A DNA stretch of 51,996 nt from Hortaea werneckii (GCA_037044905.1 JBAOKB010000065.1:1-51996); one strand, 5' to 3'; positions 38,795-49,388 are shown, counted from the stretch's first letter. Made by a program: numbers and translations. Notes: a model not told the origin generated them from the sequence alone.

Positions 38795-39523
38795 ATGTCT
38801 GGTCCTGAATCCCTACCTTTCACGCCCTCAACCCCTTGGATTCGCTCCCTCGTCACCCAACCCAACACTTCCATCCGCGTCCCCAGCAACCGCGTCTCCA
38901 AGCTTTCCACCGAGGACTCCCTGTTCGCGGATACCCTGCAAACGTCCCGGACGTTCCCGGAATGCTTCATCTTCCACCGCGGCCCCGCGCTTGCGGCCTC
39001 TCGCTCGTCTTCTTTGGATGAGAGAGATGATGCGGAGGAGGAGCAGAGCAGAATCCAAGAAGTGCATTTCCTCGTCCGCGTCGGGGACGGATTGAACGGG
39101 CACCCGGCGATCCTGCACGGCGGCATCGTGGCCGCGTTGGTGGATGAGGGGATGGGGGTGCTGCAGACGGTGAATCATGAGCGGGCGCATGCCGTCTCTG
39201 TTCAGCGGGAGGAGAGAGCTCGAGGGGGAAGAGGTGAGGGTGGTGGAGGGGTATCGGAAGGAGGTGGGGATGCGTTGTCCTCGCTGCCTCCGCTAGGTTC
39301 TTTCACGGCGGAGCTGAAGATCAGGTATCGGCGGCCGGTGAGCACGCCGGGGGAAGTGCTGTGTACGGCGCGGTATGTGCGGAGGGAGGGGAGGAAGGAG
39401 TGGATTGAGGCTGTGATTCGACAGGGTGAGGTGGAGGGGGATGAGGAAGAAGATGGGGTCGTTACCTGCGCGATTGGGGAAGGGCTTTTCATTGAGCCTA
39501 AGAAGAAGGATGTGAAGTTGTGA
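38795..39523 (+). CDS. HotDog-fold thioesterase-like protein (PaaI/4HBT type)
   Basis: Predicted acyl-CoA or acyl-ACP thioesterase; substrate unknown. Intronless, 242 aa. The HotDog signature is GHPAILHGGIVAALVDEGMG near residues 105-125, where HGG caps the central helix. A second strand set follows (FTAELKIRYRRPVSTPGEVL, then CTARYVRREGRKEWIEAVI). Between helix and strands lies a Gly/Glu-rich low-complexity insert (RGGRGEGGGGVSEGGG). The N-terminal 60 residues (with TFPECFIFHRGP) look like those of fungal THEM4/YigI-like proteins, but this is a weak impression. No targeting signal is obvious. Confidence 0.8.
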   Translation: MSGPESLPFTPSTPWIRSLVTQPNTSIRVPSNRVSKLSTEDSLFADTLQTSRTFPECFIFHRGPALAASRSSSLDERDDAEEEQSRIQEVHFLVRVGDGLNGHPAILHGGIVAALVDEGMGVLQTVNHERAHAVSVQREERARGGRGEGGGGVSEGGGDALSSLPPLGSFTAELKIRYRRPVSTPGEVLCTARYVRREGRKEWIEAVIRQGEVEGDEEEDGVVTCAIGEGLFIEPKKKDVKL

Positions 39524-40090
39524 GAGTCTGGTTGGAGTCTTGCATTATCATGGCGATTTGACCGGCTTTGAGAGGGTACATTATGCAGGAGTACTTGTCC
39601 ACCCACTCCTAAGGCGGAGACCAATCCGCAGTCTGAAGCGAAACGATCTGGGGCCAAAGAATAGGCACTGCGTCCTTTGAATGGAGCATTAAATACCCAT
39701 CCTCGGGTTCTGGACATGGTAGCATCCCAGACGCATCAAGCTCGAGAGCAGGCAACTTTCTACGAAAACTTCCCCTGACTGGTGGAGGCACGACTAGGGC
39801 AAGGACATGAACCGCTAATTTTTGTCTTGGATACTTTCTGAGACCAGGTATCGGTCAGTCAGAGATACCTTCTGATCCGCATCTTTCCTGCTCTAGAATT
39901 AGCGGCCGTGGGGCCGCGGCTTCCTGCATATCGTCTTTTTGCGAAGAGCGAGACAAAGAAGTCTGACACGGAGGGCAGACAGACGGTGTTTTGAGAGACA
40001 TTCATGTCTCATTTCGCCTGTTTGATGATCCACCTAGGTCTCATCTCCATCTGCGATATCTGGAATTGCAATGGCCATACATAATGAGCT
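39524..40090. other. Thioesterase 3' / RBR ligase promoter region
   Basis: 567 bp without a supported gene. A short GC-rich inverted repeat (GCGGCC then GGCCGC around a 4-nt loop) lies near 39902-39917. No other structure was noticed. Confidence 0.4.
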
Positions 40091-41545
40091 ATGGATGTCT
40101 CAACCATAGTCTCTTCAATCTACCAGCGATTCACAAAATCTACCTACCCTTTCTTGCGGTTGGGGACCACATTTGGACAAGCTGCACGAAAACCTCCGAC
40201 GCATGCACGAGCAACAGTTCCAGAAAAGACGATGGACGAACTGGAACACAAGACCAATCGCTTGCAGCTGACCGACTCTACGACCGGAACTAGTGGTAAT
40301 TCGAAAGGAAAACAGCGGGCCACCAGAATGAGTGATGAAGAACTAGCTTGGACTCTCTACCGCCAGGAGCAGAACGATGAGAAGTTAGCGGCAAGTATGG
40401 CCAAACGCAGCCTTTCGAGCCGCGAATTTCAGACTGCTAGAGACTACGAGTACGCACTTCAACTGCAGAATGAAGACGTAGAGTTCGAAACCGAGAACAC
40501 CGAAGGTCGGGGGAGGTATCGTCACTTCCAACGCCAGGCTGATTTCGTTACACGTGAGTCGCACATCCATTCGGATCCAATGGCTGAGTCTTCCGCCCAA
40601 GCGGCGAAGCGTGCGGCGCAGAAGGTCCCGCCAAAGGCTGCAGCTTGTGTTGCTTGTACGGACGTTTTCGCTTGGAAGGAACTCGCAGAGGCTCCTTGCG
40701 GTCACGCTTACTGTAGGGAATGCGTGTTGGAGCTATTCAGGAACGCGATGACGGATGAGTCCCTGTTCCCGCCTCGCTGTTGTAGACAGGTACTCTCTGT
40801 TGAGAAGATGACGCCGGTACTGGGCGAAGACCTCGTTACTCGGTTCTCAGCCAAAGCCATCGAGTTCAGCACTCCGGTCAGAACTTATTGCCATGATGCC
40901 CGCTGTTCGGCGTTCATCCCTCCAAGTTCAATCACGGGCGAGGTGGCGAGGTGTCCAGAGTGCAGGAAGAGGACATGCACGATGTGTAAGGCTGCCCGGC
41001 ACCAGGGCGACTGTCCTCAGGATGCTGCCCTGCAGCAGGTACTCGAAGTCGCTCAGGGCGAAGGTTGGCAGAGGTGCATCTGGGGGCGGATGGTCATACA
41101 CGGCGGTGCGTGTGACCACATGACGTGAGTTTCTTGTTCTTTCCCGTCTTTAGACAATCTGCTTCACGATCCTCTGAGCTGACCTTCTCCCGAAATCAGG
41201 TGCGTGTGCGGTCATCAATTCTGCTACAACTGTGGACGCAAGTGGAAAACTTGTCGTTGCTCTTGGTTCAATGAGCGACGTCTTTACGAGCGCGCTGCGG
41301 AGATTGTAGATCGTGATCCTATACCATCCCGTCAGGTTGCGCCGGCAGCACCGCGTGCAGTCCGTATCGAACAGGTGGCGACTCGTTTGACTGCCAATCG
41401 GAATTGTACGCATCCTCTGACTTGGTCTGGGGTCAGAGATAGCAATGCGGTGTGCGAGCGATGTGGCAAGCATAAGGCGCGCCTGAATGCGTGCAGGCAG
41501 TGTGGTCTGATTGCGTGTTATCCCTGCCGGAGGAACAGGTTGTAG
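40091..41545 (+). CDS. RBR-type (RING-IBR-RING) E3 ubiquitin ligase, RING2 lacks one zinc ligand
   Basis: Two exons, 40091-41124 and 41200-41545, with a 75-bp intron inside RING2; 459 aa. RING1: CVACTDVFAWKELAEAPCGH at 186-205, then YCRECVLELF and RCCRQ. IBR: YCHDARCSAFIPPS, ARCPECRKRTCTMCK, HQGDC, about 266-308. RING2: WQRCIWGRMV (327-335), ACDHMTCVCGHQFCYNCGRK (340-359). Cys341 matches the catalytic Cys of RBR ligases (the position of HHARI C357). The second zinc ligand of RING2, expected two residues after Cys329 (C-x2-C), is absent: RC-IW-GRM instead of RC-xx-C-GRM, with the domain one residue shorter. A C-terminal Cys-rich segment follows (VCERCGKHKARLNACRQCGL). The N-terminus carries EELAWTLYRQEQND and ARDYEYALQLQNED helices. 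Substrate unknown. Confidence 0.88.
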
Positions 41546-41673
41546 CTTGATGCGACTGAAATAGCTGCTTCCAGTTGGAGAGATTGAATCACAGCAGATA
41601 TGATCGAGATTGAAGTCGGTTTGCGAAGAAAATTCAGACCAGGCTTCTAGAATAAGGCTTCAATAAGACATAT

Positions 41674-42429
41674 TTACTGCGTAGGATTGACTTTGACTTT
41701 ATCAGCTCCAACTTCTTTCGCTCTTTGCATATTCCCTTCCAATCCCACCAACTGCTTCGGATCGCCGGGGATAATCATCTCAAAGATATCATCGCCAGTG
41801 ATATGCGCATACTGATGATACCCACACCTAGCGATCGGCTGGGTCTTGGCGATATCAATACAGCCATTCGTCAACACTTTATCATCAACGTGGATAGCTA
41901 CAACCCTGCCAATAACCACATCTACAGTGCCCATGGGAGGATTCCCCGGTAGGCGTAGGGTGGTGTAGTACTTGCACTCAAACCGCACAGGACTAGCCTT
42001 GACCATCGGAGCGTTGACGATCTTCGCCTGCTCCTTTTCCAGCCCCGCGCGTTCAAACTCGTCGACGTGGCGATCGAACCACTCCGCGCTCGCATTCACG
42101 GATTCCCTCAGATCCCAGGTCGCGAGGTTCCAGCAGAACTCCCCGCTCTGTTCGGCGTTGATGGTGGAGTCCTTGCGATTCGAGGCGAGATCCTCGTTCG
42201 CTGCGAACATTACGTACGGCGGGTCAAATGTGAGGTTGTTGAATTGCGAGTAGGGTGCCAGGTTGTCGACGCCTTCCCGTGAGCGCGTGGATATCCAGCC
42301 GATTGGGCGAGGCACAACGCATGCCTGATTGAATCGTTAATAGTGATACCTCGTGTCTAATGGCGTTGCACAGACTTTGAAAGGATCATGGGGCAGACCG
42401 TGGTGTGTTTTGCCGGGCTCGTAGAACAT
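41674..42429 (-). CDS. Flavin-reductase-like FMN-binding split-barrel protein
   Basis: Likely FMN-binding oxidoreductase; physiological substrate unknown. Exons on the minus strand: 42429-42376 and 42324-41674; 51-bp intron; 234 aa. MFYEPGKTHHGLPHDPFK then ACVVPRPIGWISTRS spans the junction. NLAPYSQFNNLTFDPPYVMF, KDSTINAEQSGEFCWNLATW and VNAPMVKASPVRFECKYYTT are the FMN-binding core. PMGTVDVVIGRVVAIHVDD and IARCGYHQYAHI complete the barrel. The intron donor is GTCTGT, weaker than others here, but the acceptor (AATCAG) and phase agree and the join restores PFKACVVPRPIGW. Further 5' coding sequence cannot be fully excluded, because the frame is open just upstream of the chosen ATG. Confidence 0.86.
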
Positions 42430-42743
42430 CTTGAATGCAATCTTTCTCGGCGACTTGACCTGCGTCTTGCCTTTACAATATTTTACGACAAACGATACAG
42501 TATTCGATGAATGATTGTTGTCAGTCTCACAAATTGGATATCAACGTGGAGTGTTAGGCATGGACGATTATGCAGCATGTCTATGCCGAGGTCGGTCCGT
42601 CATCATCGGCTGCAGTAATCGGCAGCTATGTCGGGAAGGCACGCAGGCGTCCAATACTACATACCTGAGTAGACAGGCAACGACCTAGAAAATCAACCAC
42701 TCTACAAAATGCAAAATTACTCATATACGAATGTGACTTAATT
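42430..42743. other. Flavin-reductase promoter / rhamnosidase 3' region
   Basis: 314 bp. No gene or motif recognised. Confidence 0.4.
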
Positions 42744-44813
42744 CTATACATGTTTGACATCCAAGCTGTGCCGCCCACCACCACACCCCACCTGCATCTT
42801 CCTTCCCTTGTCCAAAGTACCATGACGCTTACCATTCCAGGTCACCCTACCACTTCCTCCCTTTGGCACTTTTGGTAAGACTATATATCCCGTAGTTCCC
42901 TCTGGCACATTGACCTCCATACTATACGACTTACCCTCACCCGTGACATTCCAGCTAGCCTGGAACGCACCAAGCGAAGTCATAAACCCGCCCTGGACGC
43001 TCGTAAGGTCGCCGAACTGAGGCGCAAAGCGCCAGGTACTTCCAACTCTGCCTGTAATCTCCAAGCCCAGAATATAACTCGTCAGGGCAGAAGTAGGGCC
43101 TGAAGACCACCCGTGCGCGTGAGACACATACGCCGCATCGTACATGTAGCCGCGATAGTTCCGGTAGGCGAAACTGCCGTTTGTGAGGTAGCCTTCGATT
43201 ACGGTCGACTCGGTCCCGTTCGGGTTATTTAGGTACCAGCCCCAGCAAGTTCGAATGAGCTCAAGAGCACGCGCCGTGTTGCCAACGGCGAGATGTCCTT
43301 GCAATTCGAAGCTTGAAATGAAGGGAGAGATATTGTTGGGCAGCTCAGGCGCTTCGGGGCCGATAGGCGTCCAGTTGTCCGTAAGGCGCTCGGAGATGGA
43401 TTGTGCGATAGAGGAGGAGTATGGTACAACTCCGAATAGGAGCGACATACTGTTGGCGTCTTGTGGGTGCAACGAAGTGGTCGTGTTGTCTGCGAAGGCA
43501 CCACATTCAGTGTCGTAGAGGTGTGCATTTATATTGGATTTTAGAGTTTCAGCGCGCGATGTCCACTTGGCGGAGAGATTGTCATCTCCCATCCAGCTTG
43601 CAAGATCAGCACCGGTGACGAGGGTCCGATAGAGGATCATATTTGGCTCGGAGCTGTTTCCTCCAGTGGCTTGACGAGCCCAATCGCGGAGGCCAGTGAC
43701 GTTCAGCAGACCTAATGGCTGGAGCACTTTGCCGTGGATATACTCCATTGCGTATTCGTAGCGTGCCCAATTTTTTTCGAGGAAAGCAGTATCGTTGGTG
43801 TATAGGATGTAGTTATACGTCCCGATCATAGTCCACATGTGATAAGTGTCGCTGCCTTGTTGTAGAAGGGGCGGGCCTGCTTCAGGAAAAGAACCATCGC
43901 TGTTCTGATGATCGTACATGGTTTGCAGGGCTGTCATCACGCTTTCAAGATCTCCAATGCTCACGAAGGTTGAAGGAACGGCAATGCCCATGTCTCCCGG
44001 CCAAACAGCCCGATCGCGCTTCGCGCCGTCCACAATCACGGTCGTACCGTTTGAGAGTGTTCCGTTGTTCGCCCAACCAGAGGAGACGGGAGGTATCCAT
44101 CTTCCAGTGTCGGTGGGAACATTGTTCGTCTGCAATGTGTAGGCGCCGCTGTACCAAATCTTATTGAGCTCTTCATCATTAGAATGAAAATACCCCTGAT
44201 AGGCGCGCAAATTGGACCACGTAGGCTGGAAGCCTATCTCAAGGCTCACATCATCTATTGCAATAGTCGTTCCGCTTGTACCGTTGGTGAGCAGGAACAG
44301 CGTGAGATATCTGAAACCTCCGCGCATGTGTGGTACGTCCATGGTGTAGCTATAGTTGCCAGCGGTAGGGAAATAATCGTAGATGGCGCCATCATCGCAT
44401 GCCTGGTCTCCCACGCCCCTAGCAAATTTGCCGTTCGATGAGTCGGATGCAAGGCCGATCCAATTTTTGGCTTCTGTGAAAGCTAGTCCAAGCTGACCAG
44501 CACTGCCAGTAGTCGAATATTTGACGGTGGCTATACCACCAACTTCTTTGCCAAAGTCAAAAACCAGGGCACTGGCATTACCGACGAGAGTGCTTGGGCC
44601 CGGATAGTCAGCAATCACCTCACCGGTCTCGAGAGAAATGATTGTGCGTGGTGCAATGGTGCGTGAAGCAGGCGAATAAATATTGTCTTCCCATGGTCCC
44701 GGAAATGCGGTGTCTACTGGGCCGGTGCAGGTGACATTTTGCCAGCAAGATTGAGTAATAGCTGAAGCAAATGTTGTCGACGTAGCGAGGAGAGCGACGC
44801 GGAGACTCACCAT
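42744..44813 (-). CDS. Secreted alpha-L-rhamnosidase-like protein (GH78)
   Basis: Predicted extracellular glycosidase releasing rhamnose from plant glycosides or pectin. Intronless, 689 aa. A clear signal peptide (MVSLRVALLATSTTFASA, cleavage expected near residue 18) is followed by a beta-sandwich (ALVFDFGKEVGGIATVKY) and the six-hairpin catalytic domain. Within it, IWYSGAYTLQTNNVPTDTGR, VDGAKRDRAVWPGDMGIAVP and SYGDL-type helices precede MYDHQNSDGSFPEAGPP. HAHGWSSGPTSALTSYILGL near 590 is typical of GH78. A C-terminal beta-domain ends the protein. About a dozen or more N-x-S/T sequons (NVT, NAS, NYS, NGT, NDT, NSS, NLS) suit a secreted glycoprotein. Length matches fungal single-domain GH78 enzymes. 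Activity is predicted, not shown. Confidence 0.88.
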   Translation of the reverse strand: MVSLRVALLATSTTFASAITQSCWQNVTCTGPVDTAFPGPWEDNIYSPASRTIAPRTIISLETGEVIADYPGPSTLVGNASALVFDFGKEVGGIATVKYSTTGSAGQLGLAFTEAKNWIGLASDSSNGKFARGVGDQACDDGAIYDYFPTAGNYSYTMDVPHMRGGFRYLTLFLLTNGTSGTTIAIDDVSLEIGFQPTWSNLRAYQGYFHSNDEELNKIWYSGAYTLQTNNVPTDTGRWIPPVSSGWANNGTLSNGTTVIVDGAKRDRAVWPGDMGIAVPSTFVSIGDLESVMTALQTMYDHQNSDGSFPEAGPPLLQQGSDTYHMWTMIGTYNYILYTNDTAFLEKNWARYEYAMEYIHGKVLQPLGLLNVTGLRDWARQATGGNSSEPNMILYRTLVTGADLASWMGDDNLSAKWTSRAETLKSNINAHLYDTECGAFADNTTTSLHPQDANSMSLLFGVVPYSSSIAQSISERLTDNWTPIGPEAPELPNNISPFISSFELQGHLAVGNTARALELIRTCWGWYLNNPNGTESTVIEGYLTNGSFAYRNYRGYMYDAAYVSHAHGWSSGPTSALTSYILGLEITGRVGSTWRFAPQFGDLTSVQGGFMTSLGAFQASWNVTGEGKSYSMEVNVPEGTTGYIVLPKVPKGGSGRVTWNGKRHGTLDKGRKMQVGCGGGRHSLDVKHV

Positions 44814-45538
44814 CTTGATTAGCTATTGCCAACCCCAGAAGCTTGGAAGAATCAAGGAAAACGACAACAGAGCCAGTAGTAGAGTCATATCTCTTTTGCA
44901 CTGCTTGTAAGGATCAACGACCTCGCGACATACTCCGCCGAAGACCAATTCTTCCGTAAGCTGGAGTCTTTTCCGTGTGCGGTTCCTGCATTGCAGATCT
45001 GGGGGTTTGCGGGGTCACAAGAAAGACAAGCAGTAAAGATCAACCGAAGCAGATGGGCACAAAGCTTCTGTTGCTTCGACTAGGCGTATACCGATCCAAT
45101 GCAGGTTGCGCTGGTCTATGGAATTTGTGTAAGCACTGGCAGCATGGAAAGTGACCCTGCTGGCACATCTCATGGCTGATGAGATAGTTTAGCTTGTTAA
45201 CACCCGTGGCGGTATCGTTCTGAGTTGATACTGTTCGCATCTTTATGGTCCGTGTTGTAGCTATGTACTTTCTAAGCGTCTGTGAGTAGAAGGCTCGCAG
45301 AAGCACACATGAGAGAATAAGGTGTCCTGGTGAGGCAACGGACGGTCGAGAGGGTTACCTAGGTAGGTTGTGAGGTCTCAGGGTCGGCGTCTTCGGGCCA
45401 GTCATTCCGTCCTCGGCCAAAAGTCGGCATGCTTGATTTTGAATCGCGCTCAGAAAGTCACATGCGCCTGCAACCGCGTTAACTATCCCGCTTGGAACTA
45501 TTCGCCTTCTTCTACAGGTCATCGCACAACTTACGACA
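44814..45538. promoter_or_regulatory. Divergent promoter region GH78 / CWC2
   Basis: 725 bp between divergent start codons. The 14-bp element GTTACCTAGGTAGG lies at 45354-45367, about 170 bp upstream of CWC2. A second exact copy is found upstream of ALE1. No gene is seen. Confidence 0.5.
45354..45367. promoter_or_regulatory. Element GTTACCTAGGTAGG, copy 1
   Basis: Fourteen bases identical to 50971-50984. They contain the 10-bp palindrome TACCTAGGTA. The copy lies upstream of CWC2 (about 170 bp from its ATG). Function unknown. Confidence 0.45.
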
Positions 45539-46885
45539 ATGGCCGAAGTGGCAGCAAACGATACTGCGCCGGCCGTGGGTTTCGAAGACCTTTCGCAGAC
45601 TGCAGCTGCGGACGGCACTCTCACAACGACGAACGATGCGACTGAAGTTGCAACCGCAGGTGATGGCAACGTAGAGAAGGTCAAGAGAAAGAAGATCATC
45701 AAGCGCAAAAGGCGACCTGCGCGTCCACAGCAGGATCCTGCGACATTCAAGACGGAGCCTCCGCCACAGACTGGCACTATCTTCAACATCTGGTATGGCT
45801 GTTCGAGTGCCCTGAAAGCGACGTCGAACTCGAGCTAACAGAGCGATAGGTACAACAAATGGTCCGGCGGCGATCGCGAAGATGCACTCTCCTCGAAACA
45901 CCAGGCAAAGAGCCGCTGCAACGTCGCTCTCGACTCCGGTTTCACCAAAGCAGATAAAGTCCCTGGCTCGTACTTTTGCCTATTCTTCGCGCGAGGGCTG
46001 TGTCCCAAGGGACAGGACTGCGAATACCTTCACCGGCTACCGAATAGCCGCTTAGGCAAGGAAGGCGGACTAGGCGACATTTTCCCTTCGAACGTCGACT
46101 GCTTTGGAAGAGACAAGTTCAGCGACTACAGAGACGACATGGGTGGTGTTGGATCCTTCATGAGAGTGAACAGAACACTATATGTTGGCAGGATTCACGT
46201 GACGGATGACATCGAAGAGGTGGTGGCGAGGCACTTCCAGGAATGGGGTCAGATCGAGCGAATCCGTGTCTTGCCTTCCCGCGGCGTGGCATTCGTGACC
46301 TATGTCCACCTTGCCAATTCCGAGTTTGCGAAGGAGGCTATGGCGCACCAGTCGCTCGATCACAATGAGACGCTGAATGTGCGATGGGCAACTGTGGATC
46401 CCAATCCCGTCGCGCAGAAGCGTGAGGCGGCGCGGATTGAGGAGCAAGCTGCAGAAGCTATCAGAAGAGCGCTTCCAGCAAGCTACGTCGCTGAACTTGA
46501 AGGCCGAAAATACGACGGTCATAATCCGGAAGAGGAGCGCAAGAGGAGGAAGATTGACGGGTCATTTGGTCTTAAGGGATATGAAGCACCCGACGATGTC
46601 TGGTATGCGGCGGAGAAGGCAAGACTAGAGGCGCCAGATCAACAGAAGAAGCTGGAAGCGCCGGACCATGCAGAAGACGACGACGAAGATGATGGTGCGC
46701 CATTACAATTGGGCGCGCCGCCTAAAAATGAAGAGAAGCAGGAAGAAGGCGGCATATTTGGATCATCCACGCTTGCGGCGCTGAAAGGTTTCAAGGCAGG
46801 GCCAGGCGATGGTGAGGCGAAGGCGCCAGACAAGCCTGCGGGACCGCTTGTGGGCTACGGAAGCGACAGTGAGGATGACGATTAG
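45539..46885 (+). CDS. CWC2: Pre-mRNA splicing factor Cwc2
   Basis: NineTeen-complex-associated protein that binds U6 snRNA near the spliceosome catalytic centre. Exons: 45539-45792 and 45850-46885; 57-bp intron splitting a Trp codon; 429 aa. The N-terminal basic stretch (KRKKIIKRKRRPARPQQDP) is followed by the Torus region (FNIWYNKWSGGDRED). The CCCH zinc finger is contained in SRCNVALDSGFTKADKVPGS, YFCLFFARGLCPKGQDCEYLH, then GRDKFSDYRDDMGGVGSF. The RRM is about residues 200-275: RTLYVGRIHVTDDIEEVV, RVLPSRGVAFVTYVHL, NVRWATVDPNP. An acidic and Lys-rich tail follows, ending YGSDSEDDD. Cys/His ligands and RNP motifs are intact. The ATG is the first in a frame opened by a pyrimidine-rich leader. 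Confidence 0.94.
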
Positions 46886-47213
46886 GTATGTCGCATGTCA
46901 ATATTTGCAGAGTGCATTCAGGAGTGCAGACATGGTCTTGCACTTCTCGTTGCAGGCTGCGGAGCATAATAATACCATCACTTTGCGTCCTGTTCAGGTT
47001 TACACCTTCCCAAACGAGCCTCCTCCGACCTCGGATCAGCCCCGCTTAGATAACTTCCACGGGCAACTTCAATGCCACCGGGCGGCCAAAAGGTGGGCGG
47101 TACATACGATTCTTCAACTTGTATACCAGAAACTCAAACAGTTTCCGAGTGGCAAGGTATTCTACGTTGTAATCAAAAGTCGATTAACACCATCAAACGA
47201 CATCTCTAACATA
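46886..47213. other. CWC2 3' / hydrolase promoter region
   Basis: 328 bp. The frame of the hydrolase is open far upstream and overlaps the end of CWC2, but this extension resembles no protein and is treated as non-coding. Confidence 0.4.
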
Positions 47214-48346
47214 ATGCCTCTCATATCCGACCTCACCCTCTCAACCCCCAAATTCCAAAACCATGCCATCTCGCAACAGACCCACGCCTTCAACGCCAAC
47301 CTCATCCAGATCATGGAAAACGGACCGAAATGGTACGACGTCGGGGCCCAAAAATACCGCCAAATGCGCTGGAACGGCGAAACCCCGCTCCCTAAACCCG
47401 TCGTCTTAGACAGCGGGAGAAACATCCTCCTGCCCTCACGCGATCCAGGTCGGCAAATCCCCTGTCGTGTCTTCAGTCCGCAGGGAGATGAGGCGGGAGA
47501 AGCAAAGGCCAGGGGCGTCTTCTACCATATCCACGGCGGCGGCTGGGTCCTCCAGAGCGAAGCTTACCAGGACCCTTTGCTGCAGTACCTCGCGGACCAC
47601 TGTCGGCTGACGGTCGTGTCCGTCGGGTATCGACTCGCGCCTGAGCACCCTTACCCCGCGGGGAATGAGGATTGTTTCGATGTCGGGGAGTATTTGGTGG
47701 ATTTTGCGAGCAGGGATTTTGGCGGTCCCTTGGTCGTCATGGGTGGGGATAGTGCGGGCGCGCATTTGAGTGCTGTGACTTGTTTTAAATTGTTGGAGAC
47801 GCGGCCGGGGTTTGGGTTTAAGGGGCTTGTTTTGAATTTTGGGGCGTGAGTTTCTTCCTTTTCTGCCCTTCTGCTTTTCTTTCCTTTTCTCCATCCCCTT
47901 CCTTTCTTGGTCATCTGAGGAATGAAAGGGCAGTGGAGATGTTGACAAGACTTTCTTTCAGCTTCGATCTAAGCGGTTTCCTCCCGCAAGTCCGCCATTT
48001 CGACCTCCCGCTCGTGCTCGACGGGGACATCATGGCCAAGTACATCGACGCGTACCTCCCGAACACGACGCAGGACCAGCGGCGCGACATGTGGATCTCG
48101 CCCTTTTTTGCGAACCTCACCACCATGAAGTTGCCCTCGGCGCTTTTCACCTGCGGGACCCTGGATTGCTTGTTGGATGATAGCGTGATGATGTGCGCTA
48201 AGTGGCAGATGGCTAATGCTGAGGGGATCTTGAAGGTCTATCCTGGTGGACCGCATGGGTTTGTCTTTTACCCCCGGCAAGGTGGGACGGAGCAGACGCA
48301 GAAGGGATTAGATGATATTGTTACCTATGTCAATGATAGAGTGTAG
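47214..48346 (+). CDS. Alpha/beta hydrolase, HSL/esterase family (alpha/beta hydrolase-3)
   Basis: Predicted carboxylesterase or lipase. Exons: 47214-47845 and 47962-48346; 116-bp intron, the longest here, with pyrimidine-rich content and a TTTCAG acceptor; 338 aa. The oxyanion motif HIHGGGW is at 105-111, the nucleophile elbow GGDSAGAH at 177-184 with Ser180, the catalytic Asp in CGTLDCLLDD (D279), and the catalytic His in GGPHGF (H309). The complete triad and HGGG motif place it in the hormone-sensitive-lipase family. VGYRLAPEHPYPAGNEDC is the family block after the second strand. The start at MPLISDLTLS is the first ATG in the conserved part. No signal peptide, so intracellular action is expected. 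It converges with DER1. Confidence 0.9.
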
Positions 48347-48497
48347 AGACTGCATGAATTCGATGAGGGAATGATTACACAGGAATGAAGAATAGATGTC
48401 GGCAAAAGTACGAAGTCCTTTGCTCGTGGCGCAAAGTCCGCAGAGAGTCATTTCAATCGTAGATGTCGTTTGATTCGCAACACGGTAGTTGAATACG

Positions 48498-49388
48498 CTA
48501 CCTAACTTCAGGTACAGCTGGCGCCACAGCGTCTCTGCCCACGGCCGCGGCATGCACATCTGAATCTACGCCTTCCTCGCCACCAGGTAGCCCTCTCTCA
48601 AACAACCTGATCCACCACTGTGGAGGATCCATAGGGCGGTGACCGTTGTGAGTTGAGGGGTAGATGTCGTTCAGGAAGTACCAAACTAGAGACCGCAGTT
48701 AGTATCGGATCAATAATCGTTTGGTTAGAACGGGACATACTGTGACCGACAATGATTCCACAAACTTCGTCTTTTGGCCAATGCCCATGCAGCACGACGT
48801 TAAACCCGATGAGCACCCACGGCAACCAAGGCGCCTTGAACGTTAGCAGACCAAGAAAGCTCAGCCTCGTATCTGGATTCCGTCTTGACCAGATGTAGAC
48901 CAAGGTCGAGCTGAGCGTGGTGCCAAGGAAGCCTTGGTTGAAGAGAGGCGCAATCGCGAGGAGAGTCGTACTTGCATAGGCGAGGAGCCATGCGAAGTGC
49001 GCGCGGGTTGGGGCCGCCTCCTCAAGCATGCGCGCGTATCGCTGGATAAAGAAGATGTGGAAGAGGAGGTTTAGTGAGAGAGGACCGAAGTAGATGAAGG
49101 TCGACAATAATCGCCAATACTACATGGAACGTTAGCACATATCCCGGCAGTCCCTTTTGACCAATCCATCTTGATGTCTGATTCTTGTTCTGTGGGTATC
49201 AAACGTACCTGCTGCTTCTTAAACACGGCTCGAAAGCTGTAGAAGAGCTGGAATGGATTCAAGATCTCACACTGGACGAGTACGCCGGTGATGACAGTTG
49301 CGGTGGTCCACCAGCGAGTGCAGACGGGCATCTCGAAGAACCACTGCTCCAGGGGCATCCCGTCGCCGCCGCCTAGCATGGCCGCCAT
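48498..49388 (-). CDS. DER1: Derlin, ER-associated degradation channel protein
   Basis: Rhomboid-like pseudoprotease of the ERAD retrotranslocon. Exons on the minus strand: 49388-49209, 49119-48741, 48685-48498; introns 89 and 55 bp; 248 aa. Family blocks: PLEQWFFEMPVCTRWWTTAT, NPFQLFYSFRAVFKKQQYWR, LLSTFIYFGPLSLNLLFHIF, FIQRYARMLEE, TLVYIWSRRNPDTRLSFLGL, FKAPWLPWVLIGFNVVLHG and GHIWYFLNDIYPSTHNGHRP across the last junction, followed by DPPQWWIRLFERG. Multiple TM segments fit the derlin topology. No rhomboid catalytic Ser (GxSG) is seen, as expected for derlins. The C-tail is short. Together with UFD1 at the other end of the window it makes two ERAD genes. Confidence 0.94.

Noticed and set aside
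46809..47213. 135-codon N-terminal extension of the alpha/beta hydrolase
   Set aside because: It overlaps the end of CWC2, has no domain character, and the conserved protein starts at the ATG at 47214.
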